DNA of 64,000 nt from assembly GCA_025056175.1 (NCBI GenBank), contig JANWWK010000090.1:1-64000 (forward strand). The letters are read 5' to 3'. This document shows positions 29,418 through 38,130 of the stretch, in pieces (the stretch's first letter is position 1; each line of letters starts with the position of its first letter). The translations under genes and the position numbers were made by a program. The notes below the pieces were generated by a model that did no database searches, was not told the origin of the DNA, and saw nothing but the letters and a program-made list of their open reading frames with translations. Source of the DNA: Anaerolineales bacterium (GTDB lineage: Bacteria > Chloroflexota > Anaerolineae > Anaerolineales > Villigracilaceae).

Positions 29418-30602
29418 TTAGGGCTGTGAGAAAAGTAGAGAGTAATCTTCCAGCAACAGGTGCGCAGCGGCGCCCAGAATGCAGGCATCGTTATCGAACT
29501 TGCCGAATTCAACACGAACGGGAGTGGTCATTGGCTCCAGCGCTGAGCGGCGCATAGCAACGCGGACGGTCTCCAGCCAGGCTTCGCCAAAGCAGGTCAT
29601 TTCGCCGATGAGCAGGATGGTTTCGATGTCAAAGGCCGCCACCAGGCCGCCGAGTGCTTCCCCCATCGCCTGACCGGCTTCCTGAACAATTTGGCGAGTC
29701 TGCGGGTCGCCGCGCTGAAAGTCGGCGCAGATTTCCGGCAGTCCCAGTGCTTCGCCGCGCGCCTCTTGCGCGCGCTGGAGGATTGCCTTCACACTGGTCA
29801 GCGTTTCGAGACATCCCGCGCGCCCGCAGCGACACAGCCGCTGATTGCCACGCACCGGCACATGGCCGATTTCGCCTGCCCCGCCGCCATCGCCCTGAAA
29901 GAGTTTGCCTTCGATGAGAATGCCGGCGCCAACGCCCTGACTGATGTTGACGACAATCAGATTGCGACGCGCGCGATGCCCGCCATAGGCGAACTCGCCA
30001 ATGGCTGCTGCCTGACTGTCATTCAGCACCGAAACGGGCAACCCATAGCGCTGCGAGAGCAGATTTCCCAGCGGCAGGTTTTTCCATTCCAGGTTAACGG
30101 CCTGGATGACCACCCCTTGCCGGGTATTAACCAGCCCCGGCGTGCCAACGCCGATGCCAATGAGCGGTTGCCAGCGGCTGTGCGTCAGGTGGTCGAGCAG
30201 TTCATACACGCGCTGCAGGGCCAATTCACCATCGCTGTTTTCGGCAGGAACTTCGCAGGTTTCTTTGATTTCGCCCCGCAGGTTGATGACTGCGCCGATG
30301 AATTTGTCTTGCGCCAGGTTCAGCCCAATCAGATAGCGCGAATCAGCCACCAGTTGCAGCAGGATGGATGGCTTGCCGCCGCTGGAGACGCTCGTGCCGA
30401 TTTCTTCAACCAGGCCGCTTTCTATTAACTCGGCCACCATATCCGAAACGGTGGTGCGGGTGAGATGCGTGCGCCGGGCAATCTCGATGCGGCTGGTCGT
30501 ACCGCTTTCGTAGATGGTGCGGAAGACCAGGTTCAGGTTGTGCAGGCGGGCTTGCTGCTGGTTGGCTTTTTGCGAGATAGGAAGCATAGTGCGGCGCTCC
30601 AT
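29418..30602 (-). CDS. ROK-family transcriptional repressor (NagC/XylR-like)
   Basis: N-terminal wHTH (SRIEIARRTHLTRTTVSDMVAELIESGLVEEIG), ROK zinc motif LCRCGRAGCLETL. Confidence 0.93.
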   Translation of the reverse strand: MERRTMLPISQKANQQQARLHNLNLVFRTIYESGTTSRIEIARRTHLTRTTVSDMVAELIESGLVEEIGTSVSSGGKPSILLQLVADSRYLIGLNLAQDKFIGAVINLRGEIKETCEVPAENSDGELALQRVYELLDHLTHSRWQPLIGIGVGTPGLVNTRQGVVIQAVNLEWKNLPLGNLLSQRYGLPVSVLNDSQAAAIGEFAYGGHRARRNLIVVNISQGVGAGILIEGKLFQGDGGGAGEIGHVPVRGNQRLCRCGRAGCLETLTSVKAILQRAQEARGEALGLPEICADFQRGDPQTRQIVQEAGQAMGEALGGLVAAFDIETILLIGEMTCFGEAWLETVRVAMRRSALEPMTTPVRVEFGKFDNDACILGAAAHLLLEDYSLLFSQP

Positions 30603-30608
30603 TTAGTT

Positions 30609-30621
30609 AGTCCATTGGACT
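30609..30621. promoter_or_regulatory. Candidate ROK operator
   Basis: AGTCCA-T-TGGACT perfect inverted repeat in the divergent region between the ROK repressor and the 30746 glycosidase. Confidence 0.55.
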
Positions 30622-30745
30622 TACAAAGTCATTTTAACGAACTTTTTACTGAAATGCAAGAGGGTTGACCTTAAAAAATCGTGCTTTTGGGAAGCATCTC
30701 TCAGGGCTTGTCCTGCGGGCATTCTCCCCTTACAATAACAGAGAT

Positions 30746-33124
30746 ATGCGCGACTGGAATCTCGGTCCTGGTGACCCGTTGCAACTGACCATTGCCGCCG
30801 ATGCGCGGCTGACGACAACCGACTACCTCAATGACCACATCTGGGAACTGGACTTGAGCGGCGGCGACCCGGCTGCGCTTGCCCTGCGAACGACTTATGG
30901 CTTGCGCGCGCGATTGATGCGTCTGTTTCCTCGCTTTACCGAGAACGGAAAAACCATCAACGACCCGGCGGCGTTTGTGGGACCGCCGCGTGTGCGCCGG
31001 TTTTATCCCAATTTTCTCACGGTCACGTTTTCGCCACTGGCCGGACTTGAAGTCAGCGCCGATTACTGGGTGGCCGATTCGCACGTTGTGGCCGGACGGT
31101 TGACCCTGACGAATCGCAGCGTAACCCCTCGCCCGCTGCGGTTAGAATGGGTGGCACAACTCAGCCCGCTGGAGGGGCGCGGCATGGCCCCCGAGCAAAA
31201 ACAATCGGCGGTGGTGTTGCAGGGACAGGTCGAAAACCTGTTTCCGGTTTTGTTTCTCACGGGCGGCCCACAGGCCGGACCAGGTCCCTATTCTTCGCTG
31301 GCGCTCTTGCTCGATTTTCCTCCCGGTGGTACGCGACAGGTCACCTGGGTCCTGGCTGCGCTGGATGACCCGCAAGCCTCCTTCGATCTGGCGCGCCGCA
31401 CCGCCGCACGTTCTTTTGAGGCTGAGAAAACACGTATTGCGCTGCTCAACACCAGCGAGGGCGTGGACATTTTTACCGGTGACCCCGATTGGGATGCCGC
31501 CTTTGCCTTTAGCCAGAAAGCGGCTTATGGGTTGTTCCATTCTCCCACTGAGCATTTGCCTCACCCCAGTTTCGTCTTTTCTCGCCAACCCGACCAGGGT
31601 TTTTCACGGCTGGGCAACGGCAGCGATTATTCCTTTTTCTGGAGTGGACAATCGCCCTTTGAGACGTATTATCTCGCCAGCCTGCTCCCCTGCCATTCAG
31701 AATTGATGCGGGGTGTATTGAAGAATTTCCTGGCCGTGCAAGACTCACACGATGGCTCAATTGACAACAAGCCGGGTCTGGCCGGACAGCGGGCGCGCTT
31801 TCTGGCCGCTCCCTATCTCGCCAGCCTGGCCTGGAGGCTCTCCTGCCGCGGGCGCGACCGCGAGTTCATCAGCGCTGTGTATCCGGCCCTGGCAAAATTC
31901 TTCTGGAGCTGGTTTTCTCCCACCCGTGACCACGACCGCAACGGCCTGCCCGAATGGCAGCACCAGCTTCAAACCGGCTTTGAGGACAATCCGCTCTTTG
32001 AGGGCTGGCACGCCTGGGCGCAGGGAATTGACATCACCACCGTTCAAAGCCCGGCGTTGGCCGCCGCCCTCTACCGTGAAGCCCAATCGCTGATGCGCAT
32101 GGCCGAACTGTTGGGGCGCACTTCGGATACCATCACGCTCAAAGCGCAGGCGGCGCTTCTGCGTAAGGGTGTGCAGGCCTGCTGGGATGCTGATGCCGCG
32201 CTCTACCGCTACACCGACCGCGATACGCACCTGAGCCCGGCTGGAAAAGTGCTGAGTGAGCGGCAGGCCGCGCCGGTCATCGAACTGCAAAAAGATTTCA
32301 AGCACCCGGTGCGCCTGGTCATCCGCATTTTTGGACAGGGAGAAACCCTCAAGCGCCCGCGCGTGACCATTACGGGGGAACTGGACGAAAAGCCGCAATT
32401 CGAAGTGTTGGATACGCGCGACTTTGCTTTTAGTTCCAGTGGCGCTGTGGCAACCACCGAAAAAGTCTATACCTCGCTGGGAAAATTCGAGTTCGAGGGT
32501 CTTAGCCGCCGTGACCGGGTAAGCATTCAGACCGCCGACCTGACGATTGCTGACCATACTCTGCTCCTGCCGCTTTGGGCAGGTATTCCCGATGAACACG
32601 AAGCCCACGCACTGGTCTTCCGCACCCTGCTCTCGGCCGAACATTTTGACCATCCATACGGCATTCCAGCCCTGCCGCGCCTGTTTTTACGTGAAGCTGA
32701 CCCGGTTAGTTTGGGGGTGCACTTACCCTGGAACCAGCTGATTGCGGAAGGCCTGTTGCAATACGGCTACCGACGCGAGGCGGCGCGCCTGACGGCGCAT
32801 CTGATGGCAGCCGTTATTCAAAATCTCAAACGTTCACATGCCTTCTACCGCACTTACCATGCTGAAAGCGGTGCAGGACAGGGAGAACGCAACGCCCTGC
32901 ATGGTCTGGCGCCTATCGGGTTGTTTCTGCGCGTCCTGGGTGTGGAAATCCTCTCTCCTCAGCAAGTCCTTCTACGGGGCGAAAATCCGTTCCCCTGGAC
33001 GGTTACGGTAAAATATAGAGGCCTGACGGTGACGCGCCAGATGACCCAGACAGAAATCATCTTCCCGAACGGTCAACCGGTCGTCCTCAATGACCCAACC
33101 AATGCGCTCGTCACTGGTGGGTAA
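30746..33124 (+). CDS. Glycoside hydrolase of the (alpha/alpha)6 type (GH63/MGH-like)
   Basis: N-terminal beta-sandwich region, then WFSPTRDHDRNGLPEWQHQLQTGFEDNPLF; ATG at 30746. Confidence 0.65.
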   Translation: MRDWNLGPGDPLQLTIAADARLTTTDYLNDHIWELDLSGGDPAALALRTTYGLRARLMRLFPRFTENGKTINDPAAFVGPPRVRRFYPNFLTVTFSPLAGLEVSADYWVADSHVVAGRLTLTNRSVTPRPLRLEWVAQLSPLEGRGMAPEQKQSAVVLQGQVENLFPVLFLTGGPQAGPGPYSSLALLLDFPPGGTRQVTWVLAALDDPQASFDLARRTAARSFEAEKTRIALLNTSEGVDIFTGDPDWDAAFAFSQKAAYGLFHSPTEHLPHPSFVFSRQPDQGFSRLGNGSDYSFFWSGQSPFETYYLASLLPCHSELMRGVLKNFLAVQDSHDGSIDNKPGLAGQRARFLAAPYLASLAWRLSCRGRDREFISAVYPALAKFFWSWFSPTRDHDRNGLPEWQHQLQTGFEDNPLFEGWHAWAQGIDITTVQSPALAAALYREAQSLMRMAELLGRTSDTITLKAQAALLRKGVQACWDADAALYRYTDRDTHLSPAGKVLSERQAAPVIELQKDFKHPVRLVIRIFGQGETLKRPRVTITGELDEKPQFEVLDTRDFAFSSSGAVATTEKVYTSLGKFEFEGLSRRDRVSIQTADLTIADHTLLLPLWAGIPDEHEAHALVFRTLLSAEHFDHPYGIPALPRLFLREADPVSLGVHLPWNQLIAEGLLQYGYRREAARLTAHLMAAVIQNLKRSHAFYRTYHAESGAGQGERNALHGLAPIGLFLRVLGVEILSPQQVLLRGENPFPWTVTVKYRGLTVTRQMTQTEIIFPNGQPVVLNDPTNALVTGG

Positions 33125-33133
33125 GGAGTTGCT

Positions 33134-33475
33134 ATGCCAGAATCCAGCAAAATTCATGCGCTGATGACTGCGGTCTTACAAGAACAGGATATTGACCTGG
33201 CAATGCGCGCCTTAGGACAACTCAACATTCCCATCGTTTATCTTGCCAGCGCCGGTGGCTTTTTGGGGCGGCGCAATGCCACCGTCCTGATTGGCCTGCC
33301 CGATGGTTTGGAAACACAAGTTATCGAAACCCTGCGAACCTCCTGCCGTCAACGGGTCGAATATCTCGCCATCCCGCTGGAAGGCTCGCCTTTGCCCATG
33401 CCGACTCCTATGCCGGTTACGGTTGGCGGTGCAACGATATTCACTCTGCCGGTTGAGCGCTTTGAGGAGTTCTAG
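33134..33475 (+). CDS. DarA/PstA-like (DUF970) c-di-AMP receptor paralog, diverged
   Basis: ALMTAVLQEQDIDLAMRALGQLNIPIVYLASAGGFLGRRNATVLIGLPDG aligns by eye with the next ORF. Confidence 0.7.
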   Translation: MPESSKIHALMTAVLQEQDIDLAMRALGQLNIPIVYLASAGGFLGRRNATVLIGLPDGLETQVIETLRTSCRQRVEYLAIPLEGSPLPMPTPMPVTVGGATIFTLPVERFEEF

Positions 33476-33477
33476 CC

Positions 33478-33738
33478 ATGAAACTGATGATTGCCATTCT
33501 GAAAGATGACGACGTGGAAAACGCCGTACAGGCGTTGACCTCCGAAAGTTTCCGCGTGACCCGCGTGGCCTCCACCGGCGGCTTCTTCCGCAAAGGCAGT
33601 ACTACGCTTCTGATTGGCGTAGAGGATGACCATGTGGATGCAGCCATTGCCCTGTTACGCGCCAATACCACCGCCAGCGGTGACCAGAAACGCGCTACCA
33701 TCTTCGTCGTGCCGGTCACGCGGTTTGAGCAGCTTTAG
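33478..33738 (+). CDS. DarA/PstA-like (DUF970) c-di-AMP receptor protein
   Basis: MKLMIAILKDDDVENAVQALTSESFRVTRVASTGGFFRKGSTTLLIGVEDDHVDAAI. Confidence 0.88.
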   Translation: MKLMIAILKDDDVENAVQALTSESFRVTRVASTGGFFRKGSTTLLIGVEDDHVDAAIALLRANTTASGDQKRATIFVVPVTRFEQL

Positions 33739-33822
33739 CACCTATCTACTGAACCCCGGTTTCTGTTGCCCTCTCGCCTTGTTGCGGGAGCGAGCGGAGA
33801 GGAGAACGGAAGGCAACGACGG

Positions 33823-34479
33823 ATGGATACCAGCAGCCCATCCCCACCCCCCTGTGCTATCAACGTCCTGGTCGTTATCTTTAGCCTGCGTGAAGACACG
33901 TTGCGCGTATTATTGTCTGCAAACGGTAACGATTGGCAATTGCCCGGTCAACCGCTGGCAGAAGCCGAACTGCTGGAAGCCTGCGCCTTGCGTGCCTTTC
34001 AACAGCAGGTGGATAGCCCTGAAGTGTACCTGGAGCAGTTATACACCTACGGCGCAATTAACGCGCCTGGCCGACAGGCGGTCAGCGTGGTCTACTTTGC
34101 GCTCCTCCCTGCCGATTCGCGCATTGAAACGGCGGGTGGTTTGCACTGGTTTCGGATAGACGAACTGCCTCCGCTCCGCGACAATCATGCTGAAATTGTC
34201 GCCTATGCGTTACGTCGTCTGCGCTATAAACTTGAGTACAGCGCCGTTGGCTTCGAGCTTCTGCCCGAAGAATTTACTTTGACTGAGTTGCAACACACCT
34301 ACGAAGTAATTCTGGGTGAAAAACTCGATAAGCGCAACTTCCGCCGCCGTATCCTCGAGGCGGGCATCATCGAAGAGACGAACCGCCGCCGCATGCGCGG
34401 CGAAGGGCGCCCGGCACGTCTCTACCGTTACCGCCCCGATGCCGTGGCTGAAGTTAAGGCTCGCAGGTTATTTCCATGA
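33823..34479 (+). CDS. Nudix-like + winged-helix transcriptional regulator (NrtR-like)
   Basis: C-terminal FTLTELQHTYEVILGEKLDKRNFRRRILEAGIIEET is the NrtR-type wHTH; N-terminal Nudix-like fold region. Confidence 0.82.
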   Translation: MDTSSPSPPPCAINVLVVIFSLREDTLRVLLSANGNDWQLPGQPLAEAELLEACALRAFQQQVDSPEVYLEQLYTYGAINAPGRQAVSVVYFALLPADSRIETAGGLHWFRIDELPPLRDNHAEIVAYALRRLRYKLEYSAVGFELLPEEFTLTELQHTYEVILGEKLDKRNFRRRILEAGIIEETNRRRMRGEGRPARLYRYRPDAVAEVKARRLFP

Positions 34480-35249
34480 CCCAAATTATCCCCACTGCCG
34501 AACCGTTCCTCTTCCCGGGCACTTCGGAAACTGGCGTTTTGCTCGTTCACGGCTTTACCGGCACGCCCAAAGAAATGCGCTGGATGGGCGAAACCCTCAA
34601 TCGAGAGTACGGCTTCACCTGTCTGGGTGTGCGCCTGACCGGACACGCCACCCGACCTGGGGATATGATTCGCTCCAATTACACCGACTGGCTGCTTTCG
34701 GTTGAAGACGGCTATCGTCTGCTCTCTGGCGCGGCGCGGCGCATTGTTCTCGCCGGGCTTTCGATGGGCGGTGTGCTTGCGCTCACCCTGGCTGCGGAAC
34801 TGCCCCTTGCTGGCGTGGTTGCAATGGCCACCCCTTATGCCCTGCCCGCCGATTGGCGGCTGGACTATACCGAATGGTTAAGCAAACTCCAACCTTACAT
34901 GCCCAAGAGCAGCGACCCGCCCGGCACAGGCTGGTTCGACCCGGACGCCTGGAAAGAGCATGTGGCATATCCTCAAAACCCGGTGCGCTCCATCGGCGAA
35001 TTGAAAAAACTGCTCGACAGGATGCGCGCCACGTTGCCCGGGGTCACCTGCCCCACGCTGCTCATCTATTCCAGAGATGACCGATACCTTCCCTTCGGCA
35101 GTGAAGCCAGCATGAATTACATTTTCGACCATCTGGGTGCGGCGCGCAAAGAAAAACTGCTCATCGAAGGCTCCGGCCATGTCCTCACGCGCGATGCGCA
35201 ACGTGAAACGGTCTTCCGCGCTGCCGCTGAATTCATTCAAAGCCTGTAA
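34476..35249 (+). CDS. Alpha/beta hydrolase (carboxylesterase / monoacylglycerol lipase-like)
   Basis: LLVHGFTGTPKEMRWMGE, VLAGLSMGGVLAL (GxSxG), LIEGSGHVLTRD. Confidence 0.9.
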   Translation: MTQIIPTAEPFLFPGTSETGVLLVHGFTGTPKEMRWMGETLNREYGFTCLGVRLTGHATRPGDMIRSNYTDWLLSVEDGYRLLSGAARRIVLAGLSMGGVLALTLAAELPLAGVVAMATPYALPADWRLDYTEWLSKLQPYMPKSSDPPGTGWFDPDAWKEHVAYPQNPVRSIGELKKLLDRMRATLPGVTCPTLLIYSRDDRYLPFGSEASMNYIFDHLGAARKEKLLIEGSGHVLTRDAQRETVFRAAAEFIQSL

Positions 35250-35307
35250 GCCAAGAGGCTTTTGATACCGCTGATGTCGCGATGAACGCGACATCGGGAG
35301 AAACTGC

Positions 35308-36435
35308 TTGAATCGCAATTTGCTCTTCATCGCTCTCGCTTTGCTCTTGTGGGGGTTTGGAGAAGGAATGTTCATCAACTTTATCCCCATCTACCTGGAT
35401 ACCGAATTTCACCTGACCAAATCTCAGATTGGACTGGTACTGGGGATATTTGGCTTCTCGCTCATGCTCACGCACCTGCCCGCCGGCTGGCTGGCCGACC
35501 GGTTGGGGCGCCGTCCACTCTTGCTGGCTGCCTGGCTGATAGGGCTACTCGCCACTGTGCTGATGGCGCTGGGACGTGTTTTGACGCTCTATCTGGCAGG
35601 GTTGTTTCTCTACGGTCTCACCTCGTTCGTCTCCTCCCCCCTGAGCAGTTACGTCACTGCCGCACGTGGCAAGTGGTCGGTCGGAACGGCACTGGCGCTC
35701 ACCACCGCTACCTTCAGTACCGGGATGGTGTTTGGGCCACTCATGGGCGGCTGGATTGGCGAGCAGTGGGGCATGCGTGTTGGCTTCCTGACGGCTTCTG
35801 CAGTGTTTAGCGTTTCGACGTTTTTCATCTTCCTCATCGCCGCCCAGCCGCTCGACCATCACGACCCTGCCGCACCGCCACCTGGCTTGTGGAAAAACCG
35901 CCGTTTTGCACTCTTTTTGAGCATCGTGGCGTTTGCGGTCTTCTCGATGTACCTGGCCGTTCCGCTCACTCCCAACTTTCTGGAAAGTGTGCGAGGACTT
36001 TCTCTCAGTCAGAACGGCCTGGTCTTCGCTGCCGGTGCGCTCGGGAATGCGCTGGTGGCAATTCTGCTCAGTCGGTACGAACCGCGCTTTGGGTTTCTGG
36101 TAGCACAAGGTCTGGTTCTCCTCTTTGCGCTGGCAATCTGGCAGGGAAACAGCCTGCCGGTTTTTGCGCTTGGCTATTTTCTGCTGGGCGGTTTTCGCGC
36201 AGCGCGGCCGATGTACCTTGCGCAAGCGCGTGCTCTGGTGCATGATTCGCAAATGGGTCTGACCTATGGCGCTCTCGAAACCATCAGCGGGTTGGTTTTC
36301 TTTTTGACACCGCCGCTGGCCGGGTTGCTCTTCGAGTGGAAGCCAGAAGCCGTCTATCCCCTTTCAATTATTCTGCTAAGCTTTTCGATTGGTATCGGTT
36401 GGTTGTTTTTGCCTTCCAGGGAACCCCATGCTTGA
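35308..36435 (+). CDS. MFS transporter
   Basis: 12-TM-like pattern; AGWLADRLGRRPLLLAAW motif A. Confidence 0.9.
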   Translation: MNRNLLFIALALLLWGFGEGMFINFIPIYLDTEFHLTKSQIGLVLGIFGFSLMLTHLPAGWLADRLGRRPLLLAAWLIGLLATVLMALGRVLTLYLAGLFLYGLTSFVSSPLSSYVTAARGKWSVGTALALTTATFSTGMVFGPLMGGWIGEQWGMRVGFLTASAVFSVSTFFIFLIAAQPLDHHDPAAPPPGLWKNRRFALFLSIVAFAVFSMYLAVPLTPNFLESVRGLSLSQNGLVFAAGALGNALVAILLSRYEPRFGFLVAQGLVLLFALAIWQGNSLPVFALGYFLLGGFRAARPMYLAQARALVHDSQMGLTYGALETISGLVFFLTPPLAGLLFEWKPEAVYPLSIILLSFSIGIGWLFLPSREPHA

Positions 36436-37066
36436 GATTGTCTCGTTTTGTCTTGGACCCGTCCAGACCAATGCGTATCTGATTGCCGACCCGCAGACGC
36501 GCGAAGCGGCAGTGATTGACCCTGCGTGGGATGGACACCTGCTCCTGGCAGAAGCGCAGCGGCGCGGCTGGCGAATCGGCCATCTGTGGTACACTCACGC
36601 TCACTTTGACCATATCGGCGGAGCGGCGGCGATTGCCGATGCGCTTAACCCCCTGCCGCTGGTGGCGCTCCATCCGGCAGACCATGTCTTGTGGCGGGCC
36701 GGCGGTGGCGGGCGGCTGTTCGGTCTGCCAATTGACCCCGGCCCTGAGCCTTCGATTGATTTCGTTCATGGGCAAATTTTGCGGCTGGGGTCAAATGTGT
36801 TCGAGGTGCGGCATGTCCCCGGCCATACCCCCGGCCATGTCCTGCTCTATTGTGCTGCAGAACGGGTATGCTTCTGTGGCGATTTGATTTTCGCCGGCGG
36901 CGTAGGGCGCACCGATTTGCCCGGCGGCAGTTGGGAGAGCCTGGTTTACAGCATTCGCACGCAGGTTTATACCCTGCCCGATGACACTCGCCTGCTCTCT
37001 GGTCACGGCCCAGAAACAACGGTCGGCGAAGAGAAAGTCTCCAATCCATTTGTGCAGGAGTATTGA
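36428..37066 (+). CDS. MBL-fold metallo-hydrolase (glyoxalase II-like)
   Basis: YTHAHFDHIGGAAAI, HVPGHTPGHVLLYC, FCGDLIFAGGVGRTDLPGGS. Confidence 0.93.
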   Translation: MLEIVSFCLGPVQTNAYLIADPQTREAAVIDPAWDGHLLLAEAQRRGWRIGHLWYTHAHFDHIGGAAAIADALNPLPLVALHPADHVLWRAGGGGRLFGLPIDPGPEPSIDFVHGQILRLGSNVFEVRHVPGHTPGHVLLYCAAERVCFCGDLIFAGGVGRTDLPGGSWESLVYSIRTQVYTLPDDTRLLSGHGPETTVGEEKVSNPFVQEY

Positions 37067-37071
37067 GGAGA

Positions 37072-38046
37072 ATGAAAAAATTACCGATATTGTCTCTGTT
37101 ATTAGCGCTTCTGACCGCCTGTGCCAGCGACCCTGCCCCGCAGAGCAGCCGCAAAGCCACGTTTGCGGTTGTTCTGAATGATGTACAAGCCCGCCTGGTT
37201 GCCGAAGCCGATTTGAAGCCTGCCGTACCGGGCGACCAGTTGCAGGTGGGTGGCCAGGCGCGCAGTGGCGAAACCGGCCGCGCCCGGCTCGACCTGCAGC
37301 CAGATGGCACGGTCGTCCGTCTGGCGCCCAACACGTTGTTCACGCTCACAGCACTGGAGTCACAAGAGCAAACACCTTTTTCGCGCCTGAGCCTGATGTT
37401 TGGGAAACTGTGGATTATTCTGTCAGGAGGCAGCCTGGAGGTTGAAACACCCTACGGGGTGGCCGCGGTACGAGGCAGTTACATGTCGGTCGCCTTTGAC
37501 GAAACGCAGGGGATGGTGGTGACCTGTCTGGAGGGGCAGTGCAGCCTGACCAACCCGGCTGGGACGGTGGAACTGACCGATGGACAAACTGCCTCCATCC
37601 CGCAATTGAACGCTCCGCCCTCGCTGCCTCAGCCGATGTTGCCAGAAGCGTATCAGGAGTGGGAACAGGCCAGCCCCGAAGCAGTGGCGCTGCTTCACCC
37701 CGAAAAAGCACCAGAACTGCGCTATGACCAGAATGGAAACCCGCTTCCCACTCAGTCGGAAGGGGCGTTGAACACCCGCCCGTTTACTTTTGAACTGAGC
37801 AACAATTGCCCGTCTGAAATTCCCGAAGGCGGCGATTGGACATGGGAGTTTGAGCGGCTGCCCGACCAGAGGGGCGCGGGCTTCGTCGAGACGGTCATCG
37901 TCTCGAATGGTCAGACTGTAAGCGGGACGCTCCCACCCGGCCAGTATCTGGTCACTGATTGGTTTGCCACAGGCGAGCAACACGGCCCCAACCTCATCAA
38001 CTCCGATACCATGCAGACGCTGCAAGTCCAGAATTGCCGTAAATAA
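37072..38046 (+). CDS. FecR-domain lipoprotein
   Basis: Lipobox LLTACAS; GRARLDLQPDGTVVRLAPNTLFTLTAL, LEVETPYGVAAVRGSYMSV. Confidence 0.8.
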   Translation: MKKLPILSLLLALLTACASDPAPQSSRKATFAVVLNDVQARLVAEADLKPAVPGDQLQVGGQARSGETGRARLDLQPDGTVVRLAPNTLFTLTALESQEQTPFSRLSLMFGKLWIILSGGSLEVETPYGVAAVRGSYMSVAFDETQGMVVTCLEGQCSLTNPAGTVELTDGQTASIPQLNAPPSLPQPMLPEAYQEWEQASPEAVALLHPEKAPELRYDQNGNPLPTQSEGALNTRPFTFELSNNCPSEIPEGGDWTWEFERLPDQRGAGFVETVIVSNGQTVSGTLPPGQYLVTDWFATGEQHGPNLINSDTMQTLQVQNCRK

Positions 38047-38130
38047 CGGTGCGAACGGTGACTTTCTCCGCCAGCAGGTGTTTTGAAAACAATTCGATGT
38101 TTCAGGATTTGTGTGGAAGCATGGGCTTAA

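Noticed and set aside
25628-29421. 544-aa and 577-aa + strand ORFs (25628..27262, 27688..29421)
   Set aside because: Antisense shadows of SBP, PIG-L and ROK genes; composition typical of reverse-frame translation.
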